Both the position numbers and the translations under genes were made by a program. Under the pieces are notes generated by a model. It saw only the letters and a program-made list of their open reading frames with translations, made no database searches and was not told the origin of the DNA. Of a stretch of 64,000 nucleotides of DNA, positions 45,619 to 57,375 are shown piece by piece. The first letter of the stretch is position 1. Every line of letters starts with the position of its first letter. The DNA lies in contig NZ_CP016540.2 of assembly GCF_001186155.3 (NCBI RefSeq), forward strand, positions 901,001 to 965,000, given 5' to 3'. The DNA comes from Planococcus versutus. GTDB lineage: Bacteria > Bacillota > Bacilli > Bacillales_A > Planococcaceae.

Positions 45619-46425
45619 ATGCCGATTATTTCAAAAATCACACAGGGGAAAAAAAACCCTGAAAGGTATAATGTCTTTTTCGAAGATAAATATGCTTTTA
45701 GCGTGGATGAAGCGGTGCTTATCAGGTATCAGCTGACAAAAGGCAAAGAGCTTGATCAATGGACCATCGAAGAAGTTAACTTCGAAGACGAAGTCCGAAA
45801 AGCCTATAATAAAGCGCTTTACTACCTTGGTTTCCGTATGCGAAGCGAAGGAGAAGTACGTCAAAAGTTAAAAGAAAAAGAATACGGGGATGCCGTCATA
45901 GATGAAGCTGTTAAAAAATTATATGTCCATAGTTTTCTGGACGATCAGCAATTTTCAGAAGCGCTAATGAAGACTCAAATCAAGTCAGGCAAAAAAGGAC
46001 CACGTGCGATTCAGCAAGATATGCAAAAGAGAGGAATTGATAAACAAATGCAAAAAGATGTTTTAGATTCCTATTCAGAAGAAGAACAATTAGAAGTGGC
46101 AAAAGGTCTTGCAGAAAAAATTGCGTTAAAAGAAAAAATGAAAACACCTAGTCAAATCAATCAAAAAATTAGTGATACGTTGATGAGGAAGGGCTATAAC
46201 TATGCCTTAATTAAATTAGCAATAGAAGACTTAAATTTTGAAAAAGACGATAACCAATGGTCAGAAATGATTGCAGTACAAGGAGACAAATTATGGCGCA
46301 AGCACAGTTCAAAACTGACAGGCTATGATTTGAAATCGAAAGTAAAGCAAGGACTCTATCAAAAAGGTTTCCCAAGTGAAGTAATCAATGATTATTTAGA
46401 CAAAAAGGAGCTTGAAGATGACTGA
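45619..46425 (+). CDS. recX: Regulatory protein RecX
   Basis: A 268-residue helical-repeat protein that modulates RecA filaments. Three RecX tandem repeats are visible, with the AYNKALYYLGFRMRSEGEVRQKL and GFPSEVINDYL segments typical of the long Firmicutes form. GAGAGGTG precedes the ATG and a TATAAT lies at 45588-45593. The yfhH-like gene overlaps its last codons, so recX, yfhH and yfhJ form an operon. Confidence 0.92.
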   Translation: MPIISKITQGKKNPERYNVFFEDKYAFSVDEAVLIRYQLTKGKELDQWTIEEVNFEDEVRKAYNKALYYLGFRMRSEGEVRQKLKEKEYGDAVIDEAVKKLYVHSFLDDQQFSEALMKTQIKSGKKGPRAIQQDMQKRGIDKQMQKDVLDSYSEEEQLEVAKGLAEKIALKEKMKTPSQINQKISDTLMRKGYNYALIKLAIEDLNFEKDDNQWSEMIAVQGDKLWRKHSSKLTGYDLKSKVKQGLYQKGFPSEVINDYLDKKELEDD

Positions 46426-46750
46426 ACAAAAGCCGTATAGTGATATGACAGAGCATGAACTTCGTGGAGAAATTGCTCGTTTGAAAGAAAAAGCCAGAAA
46501 AGCTGAACAACTAGGTATTGTAAATGAGTTTGCAGTACTTGAGCGAAAAGCAGTAATGGCAGCAGCTTATTTACTAGATCCTGCTGATTTTAAAAAAGGT
46601 GAAGTATACCGCATCGAAGGAGATCCCAATGTCTATTTCCAAATCGATTATTTAAAAGGTCGATTTGCTTGGGGGTACCGCATGAGTGGAGAAAAACATA
46701 CGGAAGCGTTGCCAATTTCCATGCTACGCCCGTTGAAAGAAGGGAAATAA
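46418..46750 (+). CDS. yfhH: DUF1811 protein, YfhH-like
   Basis: A 110-residue protein with a helical N-terminus (MTEHELRGEIARLKEKARKAEQLG) and an SH3-like C-terminal half (EVYRIEGDPNVYFQIDYLKGRFAWGYRM), matching YfhH. Function unknown. AAGGAG at 46405-46410 fits ATG 46418, which overlaps recX by eight bases. Confidence 0.9.
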   Translation: MTEQKPYSDMTEHELRGEIARLKEKARKAEQLGIVNEFAVLERKAVMAAAYLLDPADFKKGEVYRIEGDPNVYFQIDYLKGRFAWGYRMSGEKHTEALPISMLRPLKEGK

Positions 46751-46754
46751 GTAT

Positions 46755-47006
46755 ATGAAAGAAATTATCGAGCAACTGACAATCGAATTATTAGAAAAAA
46801 ATCCAAACCTTGCTGAAGAAAAAGCACGCACTTGGATTGAGCTGCTAGCATCTGATTTTGAATCATCATACGCTAAAGCTGGATATGACTATCAAGGTAC
46901 AGCAGTAGTTGAAAAAGTAATGCGTCAATGGATTGATAGCTACGGTGATAAAATTCATGAATTTGCCGGAACCAACCCGAAGTACGCACATCTGCTAAAT
47001 GACTAA
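46755..47006 (+). CDS. yfhJ: YfhJ-like WVELL-type small protein
   Basis: An 83-residue acidic protein with the motif TWIELLASDFESSYAKAGYDYQG, the WVELL signature of YfhJ. Function unknown. It starts four bases after the yfhH stop. In B. subtilis sspK and yfhI lie between yfhH and yfhJ; neither is present here. Confidence 0.88.
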   Translation: MKEIIEQLTIELLEKNPNLAEEKARTWIELLASDFESSYAKAGYDYQGTAVVEKVMRQWIDSYGDKIHEFAGTNPKYAHLLND

Positions 47007-47013
47007 TAGAATC

Positions 47014-47055
47014 TAGGCGCTGAAGCCTGGACAGAAAAGCGCAAGCGGCTGTGTA
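47014..47055 (+). repeat. Short relic resembling the joining part of the 122-bp repeat family
   Basis: The sequence GGCGCTGAAGCCTGGACAG followed by AAAAGCGCAAGCGGCTG has the same order of blocks (GGC..CT..AAGCT..GACA..GAAAAGC..AGCCG) as the junction between units of the array at 35121-35643. It is a single diverged fragment; homology is inferred by eye. Confidence 0.45.
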
Positions 47056-47088
47056 GATTTGAACTCTCTGCTTTTAAGCAAAAAGAAG

Positions 47089-47117
47089 AAAACGCGCACC
47101 CGAGGGTGTGCGTTTTC
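47089..47117. terminator. Bidirectional terminator between yfhJ and yfhP
   Basis: Stem AAAACGCGCACCC / GGGTGTGCGTTTT (one C-A or G-T type position) with a 2-base turn, reaching the yfhP stop. Confidence 0.88.
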
Positions 47118-48097
47118 TAGTTGTGACTGTAATCCAATTTTTTTCTTAATTTGTCTTCACTGAATATCCAACCAGTATAAGAATTGAGAATTTTGCAATC
47201 CTTATCCATATGCACTACCGCAACAAATGGATAATAGTCGTTGCTCCGATAACGTAAATCAATCAATCGTACTTCATAAATGTTGCCATACTCATTAATT
47301 TCCCAGCGATACAGAGGCGAGAAGGAAATGAACGCAGCCATATTTTTATCTTTCAATGCAGCTTGAATCATATTATTATCAGGCAATTCTTTTTTCATAA
47401 ACTTGTCGTAAATATTAATCGCTCGTCCATAAGCACGACCCACGTAATGATGGCGATCAGTATCAGCTGCGATACGCCAGTGGAAAAAGCGCATAGTTGG
47501 TGCAACAAAGACTTTATCAGTGCCGGGAATGGTATTCCGAACAGCTTGTTTAATAGCAGCTTGTACTGCAAAGCGAACCAAGTAATAAATAAACATGGAG
47601 ATATACAAAACACTCATTGTCCAAACAGGGTTAGCGCCGAATGCCCATATTGTCAAAGCGAGTACGTGTGCCCCGAAAATAATCGGGTCAAATGTATTAA
47701 CCACCCCGAGAGCAATCCACCGATTAGAGATTGGTCTTAATGCCTGCGTGCCGTAGGAGTTAAAAATATCAACGAAAACATGCATAAAGACGGCTAAGAA
47801 AGACCAAAGCCACAAATGTAGAAGATTAGCTTCTGGGAAAAATAAGGAAAGTCCACCTGTAATCAATATTGGCCACAAAATGACAGCAGGAATTGAATGT
47901 GTTGCACCTCTGTGGTGACGAATATAAACAGCGTTATCGCGCAATTTTAAAACAGTATCTACATCCGGCGCTAAAGAACCGATAATCACACCGGAAATGA
48001 CAGCGGTCATGGTAACGGGGTTGCTAGCGACAACTGGGTCAGCCAGTGCAAAGCCACCAAGGGCAATGCCCATGACAATGTGTGTACCTGTATCCAT
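47117..48097 (-). CDS. yfhP: Metal-dependent membrane hydrolase, YfhP-like (YdjM family)
   Basis: A 326-residue protein with four or five hydrophobic segments in its first two thirds. Metal-binding type residues are seen in DTGTHIVMG, APDVDTV, HHRGATHS and HVFVDIFNSYGT, the pattern of the YdjM/YfhP family of membrane-bound hydrolases. In B. subtilis YfhP is described as a regulator of yfhQ/fabL-region genes; the biochemical role is unclear. GGGGGATTAG precedes the ATG. Divergent from mutY. Confidence 0.9.
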   Translation of the reverse strand: MDTGTHIVMGIALGGFALADPVVASNPVTMTAVISGVIIGSLAPDVDTVLKLRDNAVYIRHHRGATHSIPAVILWPILITGGLSLFFPEANLLHLWLWSFLAVFMHVFVDIFNSYGTQALRPISNRWIALGVVNTFDPIIFGAHVLALTIWAFGANPVWTMSVLYISMFIYYLVRFAVQAAIKQAVRNTIPGTDKVFVAPTMRFFHWRIAADTDRHHYVGRAYGRAINIYDKFMKKELPDNNMIQAALKDKNMAAFISFSPLYRWEINEYGNIYEVRLIDLRYRSNDYYPFVAVVHMDKDCKILNSYTGWIFSEDKLRKKLDYSHN

Positions 48098-48230
48098 TGT
48101 CTAATCCCCCCTTTCAAAAGAAGTTATATTTATGGAAAACCTAAAATTTTTGTTAAAATAAAAGCATTCCTCAGTTTCATATATACCCGAAGTGGAACTG
48201 GAATAATCAAGCTGAACGGAGGATCTGGTC

Positions 48231-50044
<1,814 letters not shown>

Positions 50045-50088
50045 TCTTTGGTCCTTATGCCTTATTGCTGTATGTTTTCAGAATTGAT

Positions 50089-50097
50089 TGATATAAT
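50089..50097 (+). promoter_or_regulatory. Extended -10 promoter of ntdP
   Basis: TGATATAAT: TG one base before a perfect TATAAT (50092-50097), 50 bases before the ntdP start. No clear -35 box at the right distance. Confidence 0.55.
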
Positions 50098-50146
50098 ACT
50101 GAAATAGCAGATAAACAAAGGCTTAGACAAGAAGGTGGGATAGTAC

Positions 50147-50692
50147 ATGGCGATTCCTGCGGAGGGTGAAACAATCCAAATCCACAGTTACAAGCACAAC
50201 GGTCGCATCCACCGTGTCTGGCAGGAAACAACTGTACTGAAAGGTACGAATAACATTATAATTGGTGCAAATGAACGGACGCTAGTGACAGAATCTGATG
50301 GACGAACTTGGTTGACGCGTGAACCTTCAATTTGTTATTTTCACGCAGAGCATTGGTTCAACATCATCTGCATGCTCCGAGAAGACGGTGTTTATTATTA
50401 TTGCAATGTCAGTTCTCCATTTGTTTATAATAATGGCTCGTTAAAATACATCGATTATGACTTGGATGTAAAAGTGTTTCCAGACATGTCTTACACGTTA
50501 TTGGATGAAGACGAATATGAAGACCATAAGCGACAAATGGGGTATCCTGAAGTAATTGATCAAATTCTTTACCGAAACGTAGACAAATTGATCGGTTGGA
50601 TCAAACAACGTAAAGGACCGTTTGCTCAGGACTTTATCGATGTATGGACGAACCGCTATGAATTTCATAGGTTAAATCGGATTCGTGATTAA
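50147..50692 (+). CDS. ntdP: Nucleoside tri-/diphosphate phosphatase (DUF402, YgaC-like)
   Basis: A 181-residue DUF402 protein, family length and sequence of NtdP/YgaC, which hydrolyses nucleoside tri- and diphosphates in the cytoplasm. Acidic metal-binding segments lie in [10 protein letters not shown] and [21 protein letters not shown] precedes the ATG. In B. subtilis sspE and ygaB stand between fabL and ygaC; both are absent here. Confidence 0.92.
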   Translation: MAIPAEGETIQIHSYKHNGRIHRVWQETTVLKGTNNIIIGANERTLVTESDGRTWLTREPSICYFHAEHWFNIICMLREDGVYYYCNVSSPFVYNNGSLKYIDYDLDVKVFPDMSYTLLDEDEYEDHKRQMGYPEVIDQILYRNVDKLIGWIKQRKGPFAQDFIDVWTNRYEFHRLNRIRD

Positions 50693-50695
50693 CAT

Positions 50696-50724
50696 AAAAA
50701 CCTGTTGCTAGCCGACAGGTTTTT
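50696..50724 (+). terminator. Terminator after ntdP
   Basis: Ten-base stem AAAAACCTGT / ACAGGTTTTT with a 9-base loop. Confidence 0.85.
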
Positions 50725-50751
50725 CGTTTTGAATAGAAAGGAGTGAAAAAT

Positions 50752-52497
50752 TTGAGTAGTATGAAACGCTATATGCAATTTGTCAAACCGTATTATTGGC
50801 AAATTGCACTGACAATCGTCATCGGCATATTCAAGTTTGCCATTCCGCTGTTTATTCCGTTGCTGATTAAAATCGTTATTGATGATATCATCGGAGCGGA
50901 TGCTCTATCAAATGCAGAAAAGTTAGAGCAATTGTACTTATGGCTAGGTGGAACGGCAATTGTCTTTTTCTTGTTACGACCGCCAATTGAATATTTCCGC
51001 CAGTATTATGCACAATATGTTAGTAATAAAATTCTCTACGATGTTCGAGGCTATTTATACGGACATTTGCAACGTCTGAGCTTGCGTTACTATTCAAATA
51101 CACGAGCGGGCGAAATTATTTCACGTGTTATTAACGACGTTGAGCAAACGAAAAATTTTGTCATGATTGGTTTAATGAACGTCTGGCTAGACCTTGCGAC
51201 GATTATAATTGCCATCATTATTATGTTGACGATGGATGTTTCATTAACCATTGTTGCTTTACTAGCGTTTCCGTTTTATGCATTCAGCGTCAAGTATTTC
51301 TTTGGGAGACTACGGGATTTAACACGCGAACGCTCTCAAGCATTAGCAAACGTTCAAAGTTATTTACACGAGCGAGTTCAAGGCATGAGCATTATTAAAA
51401 GTTTTGCTTTAGAAAAGCAAGAACAGAAAATTTTCAATGAGACCAATGATCAGTTTTTAGAAAAAGCAATTGATCATACGAAATGGAATGCAAAAGCATT
51501 CGCAGTTGTAAATACGATTACGGATGTTGCTCCTTTATTGGTTATTGGGTATGCGGGATACCAAGTGATTCAAGAAAATTTAACATTAGGTACGATGGTC
51601 GCATTTATCGCTTATATTGAAAGGCTATATAATCCATTACGCCGATTGGTCAATTCATCAACAACTTTGGTTCAATCGTTGGCTTCTATGGATCGGGTTT
51701 TTGAATTAATAGATGAAGACTATGATGTAACTGATAAAGAAAATGCACAAGATTTAAAAGTAGTTGATGGTAAGTTGGAGTTTCGAAATGTCTTTTTCCA
51801 CTATAATGATGGTGGAACTGAGGTGCTGACTGACTTAAACTTTACTGTGAAACCTGGTGACACTGTTGCACTTGTAGGAATGAGTGGTGGTGGGAAATCA
51901 ACAATCGTCTCATTGATTCCGCGATTTTACGATGTAACAAGTGGTGGAATTTACATGGATGATCATGATTTGCGTGACGTGACGACTCATACATTACGAG
52001 ATCAAATTGGATTAGTTTTGCAGGATTCTATTCTTTTTAGCGACTCTGTAAAAACGAATATTCTTATGGGAAAACCAGAAGCGACAGATGAAGAAGTAAT
52101 TGCTGCAGCAAAAGCAGCAAATGCAGATGCATTTATTTCTCAGTTGCCTGAAGGCTATGATACAAAAGTTGGTGAACGTGGTGTGAAACTTTCAGGAGGA
52201 CAAAAACAACGTGTAGCAATTGCGCGAGTATTCCTAAAAAATCCGCCAATTCTTATTTTAGATGAAGCAACATCTGCACTGGATCTTGAAAGTGAGGCGT
52301 TAATTCAAGAATCATTAGAGCGCTTAGCACATGATAGAACGACATTGATTGTTGCACACAGGCTATCAACAATTACTCACGCAGACCAAATTCTTGTAAT
52401 TGACAACGGTAAGTTGGCTGAAAATGGCACACATGATGAATTAATGAAGCAACAAGGTGTTTATTATAACTTGTTCCAAGTTCAACATTTTAATTGA
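50752..52497 (+). CDS. ygaD: ABC transporter, fused membrane and ATPase domains (YgaD-like)
   Basis: A 581-residue half-transporter of the multidrug/lipid exporter class. The N-terminal half has six membrane segments; the C-terminal ATPase has Walker A GMSGGGKS, signature LSGGQKQR, Walker [13 protein letters not shown] and the H-loop HRLST. TTG 50752 has AAAGGAG eight bases upstream and fits the YgaD length of 580; the ATG three codons later is too distant. Likely works as a homodimer; substrate unknown. Confidence 0.92.
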   Translation: MSSMKRYMQFVKPYYWQIALTIVIGIFKFAIPLFIPLLIKIVIDDIIGADALSNAEKLEQLYLWLGGTAIVFFLLRPPIEYFRQYYAQYVSNKILYDVRGYLYGHLQRLSLRYYSNTRAGEIISRVINDVEQTKNFVMIGLMNVWLDLATIIIAIIIMLTMDVSLTIVALLAFPFYAFSVKYFFGRLRDLTRERSQALANVQSYLHERVQGMSIIKSFALEKQEQKIFNETNDQFLEKAIDHTKWNAKAFAVVNTITDVAPLLVIGYAGYQVIQENLTLGTMVAFIAYIERLYNPLRRLVNSSTTLVQSLASMDRVFELIDEDYDVTDKENAQDLKVVDGKLEFRNVFFHYNDGGTEVLTDLNFTVKPGDTVALVGMSGGGKSTIVSLIPRFYDVTSGGIYMDDHDLRDVTTHTLRDQIGLVLQDSILFSDSVKTNILMGKPEATDEEVIAAAKAANADAFISQLPEGYDTKVGERGVKLSGGQKQRVAIARVFLKNPPILILDEATSALDLESEALIQESLERLAHDRTTLIVAHRLSTITHADQILVIDNGKLAENGTHDELMKQQGVYYNLFQVQHFN

Positions 52498-52505
52498 TTA
52501 AGAGA

Positions 52506-52535
52506 AGAGCGCCTGATATTTGGGTGCTCTTTTTC
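52506..52535 (+). terminator. Terminator after ygaD
   Basis: Eight-base stem AGAGCGCC / GGGTGCTCT with one G-T pair, then five T. Confidence 0.82.
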
Positions 52536-52570
52536 TATACTTATAACTAGAGGTATAATCAAAAAAGATA

Positions 52571-52598
52571 TTGCATTAATAATAATATTACGTATAAT
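52571..52598 (+). promoter_or_regulatory. Promoter of the peptide importer operon
   Basis: TTGCAT (52571-52576), 16-base spacer, perfect TATAAT (52593-52598), 52 bases before the first gene. Confidence 0.72.
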
Positions 52599-52649
52599 TG
52601 AACTAAGAAGAATTTTCTGAAAATCATTGTGTGCAAAAGGGGGAGCCTC

Positions 52650-53669
52650 ATGAATGAACGTAAAATCATCTTAGACGTTAAAGGTTTACAAACATCCTTT
52701 TTCACAGATGATGGAGAGATACCAGCAGTAGATAATGTTGATTTCTATATAAGAGAAGGTGAAGTTCTAGGAATTGTGGGTGAATCAGGATGCGGTAAAA
52801 GTGTCACATCACTTTCCATAATGGGCTTAGTTCCAAGTCCACCAGGTGAAATTACAAATGGTGAGATTTTATTTCAAGATAAAGATTTAACGAAATTATC
52901 CGAAAAAGAAATGAGGGGAATCAGAGGGAACGACATCGCGATGATTTTCCAAGAACCTATGACTTCTTTAAACCCACTTTTCACAATTGGTAATCAGCTT
53001 CGCGAAGCGATTAAAATTCATAAAAAAGACTGGTCAAAAAAACAAGTTCAAGAACGAGCAATTGAAATGATGAATTTAGTTGGCTTGCCTCGACCAGAAG
53101 GTTTGATGAAAGACTATCCACATCAACTATCAGGCGGAATGCGTCAGCGTGTTATGATTGCCATGGCTTTGCTGTGTGATCCTAAAGTATTGATTGCGGA
53201 TGAGCCAACAACAGCACTCGATGTAACAATTCAATCTCAAATTTTGAAATTAATCAAAAATTTAAATGAACGTTTAAATACAGCTGTGTTGTTAATTACA
53301 CATGACTTGGGCGTAGTCGCTGAATCGTGTGAGCGCGTAGTTGTTATGTACGCAGGAAAAGTGGTTGAAGAAGGACCAGTTCATACGATTTTTAAAGATC
53401 CACAACATCCATATACAAAAGGATTACTTGAGTCGGTTCCAGATATGCGCTTTAAAAAAGAGCGGCTTTACTCAATTCCTGGTAACGTTCCAAAACCAGG
53501 CACGATAAAAACAGGATGTAAATTTGCTGCACGTTGTGAATATGCATTTGATCGTTGTTTTGTAGAAACACCCGAACTGTACCAGACAGCAGATGATCAT
53601 CAAACTCGCTGTTTCCTATTTGATCCGAAGGAGGTACAGGCCCATGACAGAACCGTTGTTAAAAGTTGA
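52650..53669 (+). CDS. appD: Oligopeptide ABC importer ATPase, AppD/OppD type
   Basis: A 339-residue ATPase with Walker A GESGCGKS, signature LSGGMRQR, Walker B VLIADEPTTALD and the C-terminal oligopeptide/dipeptide extension holding cysteines (GCKFAARCEYAFDRC), which binds an iron-sulfur cluster in some relatives. With the F subunit it powers peptide uptake. The operon order D-F-A-B-C matches app rather than opp of B. subtilis, hence the symbol. ATG 52650 follows AAAGGGGGAG. Its end overlaps the next gene by 26 bases. Confidence 0.88.
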   Translation: MNERKIILDVKGLQTSFFTDDGEIPAVDNVDFYIREGEVLGIVGESGCGKSVTSLSIMGLVPSPPGEITNGEILFQDKDLTKLSEKEMRGIRGNDIAMIFQEPMTSLNPLFTIGNQLREAIKIHKKDWSKKQVQERAIEMMNLVGLPRPEGLMKDYPHQLSGGMRQRVMIAMALLCDPKVLIADEPTTALDVTIQSQILKLIKNLNERLNTAVLLITHDLGVVAESCERVVVMYAGKVVEEGPVHTIFKDPQHPYTKGLLESVPDMRFKKERLYSIPGNVPKPGTIKTGCKFAARCEYAFDRCFVETPELYQTADDHQTRCFLFDPKEVQAHDRTVVKS

Positions 53670-54627
53670 AGGTTTAAAAAAGTACTTTCCAATTAAATCG
53701 GGACTTTTAGGGAAAGTTAACAATCATGTAAAAGCAGTTGATGATGTGTCTTTCACTGTTCAAGAAGGTGAAACATTGGGGATTGTTGGAGAATCAGGTT
53801 GTGGGAAATCAACAACGGGACGCATGTTAATGCGTCTACTTGAGCCAACCGAAGGTAATGTTACATTTGACGGTCAAGAATTGACTAGTTTGACAAATAG
53901 CGAAATGCGCAAAGTGCGTCGTGATATTCAAATGGTCTTTCAAGATCCATATGCTTCATTAAATCCACGCCATACCATTGAGAAAATTTTAATGGAACCG
54001 CTTAATGTTCATGATATAGGCGATCCGAAAGAACGAAAACGAAAAGTGCATGAGTTTTTGGAAATCGTTGGCTTGAGTAGTTACCACGCAAAACGATACC
54101 CACACCAATTTAGTGGAGGGCAAAGGCAACGTATTGGAATTGCACGTGCTTTGATGACAAATCCGAAACTGATTATCGCAGATGAACCCGTTTCAGCACT
54201 TGACGTATCAATTCAAGCACAAGTATTAAACTTGATGCAGGATTTACAAAGAGATTTAAAACTCACTTATATTTTTATCGCTCATGATTTAGGTGTGGTT
54301 CGTCACATTAGCGATCGTGTAGGTGTAATGTATCTTGGGAAAATGGCAGAACTTGCTAGTACTGAAGACTTATACGAAAAACCGTTGCATCCCTATACGC
54401 AAGCATTACTAGCTGCTGTACCAGTTCCGGATCCAGAGTTTGTCCGAGAAGAAGTTGTTATTTCGGGAGATGTACCAAGTCCTGCAAATCCACCGAGTGG
54501 CTGTAGATTCCATACACGCTGTCCTTTTAAAATGGATATTTGCTCCGAAGTTGTACCGATTTTTGCAGAAGTTGAAAAAGGTCATTCTGTTGCCTGTCAT
54601 CTTTACGAAGAGTCCAGGCCACAATGA
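53644..54627 (+). CDS. appF: Oligopeptide ABC importer ATPase, AppF/OppF type
   Basis: A 327-residue partner ATPase with Walker A GESGCGKS, signature FSGGQRQR, Walker [13 protein letters not shown], and a C-terminal cysteine-containing extension ([15 protein letters not shown]). ATG 53644 has AAGGAGG ten bases upstream, inside the end of the D gene. Forms the heterodimeric motor with the D subunit. Confidence 0.88.
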   Translation: MTEPLLKVEGLKKYFPIKSGLLGKVNNHVKAVDDVSFTVQEGETLGIVGESGCGKSTTGRMLMRLLEPTEGNVTFDGQELTSLTNSEMRKVRRDIQMVFQDPYASLNPRHTIEKILMEPLNVHDIGDPKERKRKVHEFLEIVGLSSYHAKRYPHQFSGGQRQRIGIARALMTNPKLIIADEPVSALDVSIQAQVLNLMQDLQRDLKLTYIFIAHDLGVVRHISDRVGVMYLGKMAELASTEDLYEKPLHPYTQALLAAVPVPDPEFVREEVVISGDVPSPANPPSGCRFHTRCPFKMDICSEVVPIFAEVEKGHSVACHLYEESRPQ

Positions 54628-54656
54628 TAATAAATAGAAAAAACGGAGGGGTTAAT

Positions 54657-56270
54657 TTGGGGAAGAAAAAGTTCTTAACATGGTCATTATTATTACTTCT
54701 ACTTGTTTCCACAGCTCTTTTTGGCTGTAGTTCTGACAAAGAGTCAGAAGAAAGTGGCGGTAGTGAAGGCGGATCTACTGAAGAGAAAACGTTGATTTTT
54801 GGACGAGGTGGAGATTCAGTTTCACTTGATCCCATTACCGTTACAGACGGCGAATCATTTAAAGTAACGAAAAACATTTTTGATACCTTAGTCAATTTTG
54901 GTGAACAAGATACAGAAATCGAAGCGGGATTGGCTTCGAAATGGGAACCTTCTGAAGATGGATTAACGTATACATTTACTTTGCAAGAAGGCGTGAAATT
55001 CCATGACGACACTGATTTTAATGCAGAAGCTGTTGTCAAAAACTTTGAACGTTGGGCTGCTGGAGACGGTGAGCAATTCCCGTATTACGGTTCAATGTTC
55101 GGTGGATACGGTGATGATGAAGGACATGTAATTGATTCTGTTAAAGCAACAGGTGATTACGAAGTTGTGTTCACATTAAAACGTCCACAAGCACCATTCC
55201 TTAAAAACTTGGCTATGAGCCCATTCGCAATTGCTTCACCAACTGCAATTGAAAAAGCTGGCGACTCATTTGGAGATAACCCGGTTGGAACAGGACCATT
55301 TAAATTTGTTGAATGGAAACGTAACGACACAATTACCATTGAAAAATTTGACGATTACTGGGTAGATGGTGAGCCGAAATTAGACCAAGTCGTATTCCGT
55401 GCGATCCCTGATAACTCAGCTCGTTTAAACGCATTATTGTCAGGCGAAATCGACTTGGCAGACGGCATTACGCCTTCTGATGGTAAGACAATCGAAGGAG
55501 ACGACAATCTTCAATTGTTTGAACGTCCATCTATGAACGTAGGCTACCTTGGAATGACAGTAACACGTGAACCATTTGACGATCCAAAAGTTCGTCAAGC
55601 GGTAAACCATGCCATTGACAAGCAAGCAATTGTAGACGCATTTTTCGAAGGGCGCGCAGAAGTTGCGAAAAACCCAATTCCGCCAGTAATTAGCGGATAT
55701 AACGATGATATTGAAGAATATGAATATAGCCCTGAAAAAGCAAAAGAGTTATTAGCAGAAGCAGGTCTTCCAGATGGTTTTGAAATGGAACTTTATGCAA
55801 TGCCAGTTCCACGTCCTTATATGCCTGATGGTCAAAAAGTAGCGGAAGCAATTCAAAAGAACTTAGCTGATGTAGGCATAACAGCTAAAATCGTATCATT
55901 TGAATGGGCTACGTATCTTGAAAAAGCTGCAAACGGAGAAGCTGATGCATTCTTACTCGGATGGACTGGTGATAACGGAGATGCAGATAACTTCTTATAC
56001 GCATTACTTGATCAAGACAACGTTGGTACAAACAACTATACGTACTATGAAAACCAAGAACTGCATGATCTTTTAATTAAAGCACAATCAGAAGTTGATG
56101 AAGACGTACGAAATGACTTGTACAAGCAAGCTCAAGAAATCATTCATGATGATGCTCCTTGGGTACCGCTTGCGCACTCTACACCATTATTAGCTGGCGG
56201 AAAAAATGTGATTAATTTCAAAGCACATCCAACAGGTTCTGATAAATTGGCTGGAGTGGATTTGGAGTAG
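54657..56270 (+). CDS. appA: Oligopeptide-binding lipoprotein, AppA/OppA type
   Basis: A 537-residue solute-binding protein (SBP_bac_5). A type II signal peptide ends at Cys24 in ALFGC, so the mature protein is lipid-anchored, followed by a Ser/Glu/Gly-rich linker. The family pattern ITVTDGESFKVTKNIFDTL and FTLKRPQAPFL is clear. TTG 54657 is chosen because GGAGGGG lies five bases upstream; an ATG eleven codons earlier has no site. A terminator-like hairpin after the gene likely raises its level over the permeases. Confidence 0.9.
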   Translation: MGKKKFLTWSLLLLLLVSTALFGCSSDKESEESGGSEGGSTEEKTLIFGRGGDSVSLDPITVTDGESFKVTKNIFDTLVNFGEQDTEIEAGLASKWEPSEDGLTYTFTLQEGVKFHDDTDFNAEAVVKNFERWAAGDGEQFPYYGSMFGGYGDDEGHVIDSVKATGDYEVVFTLKRPQAPFLKNLAMSPFAIASPTAIEKAGDSFGDNPVGTGPFKFVEWKRNDTITIEKFDDYWVDGEPKLDQVVFRAIPDNSARLNALLSGEIDLADGITPSDGKTIEGDDNLQLFERPSMNVGYLGMTVTREPFDDPKVRQAVNHAIDKQAIVDAFFEGRAEVAKNPIPPVISGYNDDIEEYEYSPEKAKELLAEAGLPDGFEMELYAMPVPRPYMPDGQKVAEAIQKNLADVGITAKIVSFEWATYLEKAANGEADAFLLGWTGDNGDADNFLYALLDQDNVGTNNYTYYENQELHDLLIKAQSEVDEDVRNDLYKQAQEIIHDDAPWVPLAHSTPLLAGGKNVINFKAHPTGSDKLAGVDLE

Positions 56271-56279
56271 GCAATTTAT

Positions 56280-56314
56280 GGGGGAAGTCTGGATGATTTC
56301 CTCCCCTTTTTTTT
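56280..56314 (+). terminator. Internal attenuating terminator between appA and appB
   Basis: GGGGGAA pairs with TTTCCTCCCC with a small bulge, then eight T (56307-56314). A partial terminator after a binding-protein gene is a common way to make more of that subunit. Confidence 0.8.
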
Positions 56315-56353
56315 ACTGTTATACATATTGTAAGAGATGGAGAGGTGAAGAAG

Positions 56354-57358
56354 ATGCTTCACTATATTGGCAGAAGACTTTTACAGCTAATTCCCGTATT
56401 ACTAGGTATGACGTTTATCGTATTTATGATCATTCGGGCGATTCCGGGTGACCCTGCACAAGTTATTCTGGGTCAGCAAGCATCAGAAGAAGCAATAAAG
56501 GCATTGAGAACAAATCTTGGCTTGGACAATCCATGGTATATTCAATACTTTGATTACCTCAAAGGACTGGTTACTGGAGATTTGGGAGAATCACTACGCA
56601 CAAGAACGCCAGTAGTGGATGAAGTTTGGCCCTACTTAGCTGCAACCATTGAGTTATCATTATTCGCTATCATAATCGCTGTTATTATTGGAATCAATGC
56701 AGGAATTATTTCAGCGTGGTTCCAAAACTCATGGTTTGACTATTTAGCGATGATTATTGCGTTAGTTGGTGTATCAATGCCGATTTTCTGGCTTGGATTG
56801 ATGAACCAGTGGATCTTCTCGATTGAGCTTGGGATTTTACCAACGACAGGTCGTGAGAATGTTCGTGATCCGGTCGACGTCATGACCGGTTTCTATGTAA
56901 TTGATACATTGATTGCAGGGAATTTTGATCAGCTTTCTACAGTATTAAAACACCTTGTTCTACCAGGTACAGCTTTGGCAACAATACCAATGGCGATCAT
57001 TGCCAGAATGACACGTTCTAGTATGCTAGAAGTAATGCGTTCAGATTACGTAAGAACAGCTCGTTCAAAAGGATTGTCAATGTTTTGGGTAGTTTATAAA
57101 CATGCACTTAAGAATGCGATTATTCCGGTATTGACGATTATTGGTCTGCAAATGGGGCTATTACTTGGGGGTGCCATTCTGACAGAAACTATTTTCGGAT
57201 GGCCAGGAATCGGTCGTTATATTTATGAAGCAATTGGCTTCCGTGATTACCCAGTTATACAGTCCGGAATATTAATTGTTGCATTTATTTTTGTTATGAT
57301 TAATCTATTTGTCGATTTGCTTTATGGCTTGGTTGATCCACGCATCAAATATGACTAG
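56354..57358 (+). CDS. appB: Oligopeptide ABC importer permease, AppB/OppB type
   Basis: A 334-residue permease with six hydrophobic segments. The ABC contact (EAA) loop reads VRTARSKGLSMFWVVYKHALKNAIIPV, and the N-terminus RRLLQLIPVLLGMTFIVF is typical for the B subunit. ATG 56354 follows AGAGGTG. Partner of the C subunit. Confidence 0.91.
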   Translation: MLHYIGRRLLQLIPVLLGMTFIVFMIIRAIPGDPAQVILGQQASEEAIKALRTNLGLDNPWYIQYFDYLKGLVTGDLGESLRTRTPVVDEVWPYLAATIELSLFAIIIAVIIGINAGIISAWFQNSWFDYLAMIIALVGVSMPIFWLGLMNQWIFSIELGILPTTGRENVRDPVDVMTGFYVIDTLIAGNFDQLSTVLKHLVLPGTALATIPMAIIARMTRSSMLEVMRSDYVRTARSKGLSMFWVVYKHALKNAIIPVLTIIGLQMGLLLGGAILTETIFGWPGIGRYIYEAIGFRDYPVIQSGILIVAFIFVMINLFVDLLYGLVDPRIKYD

Positions 57359-57375
57359 GAAGGGGGAGACGTATT

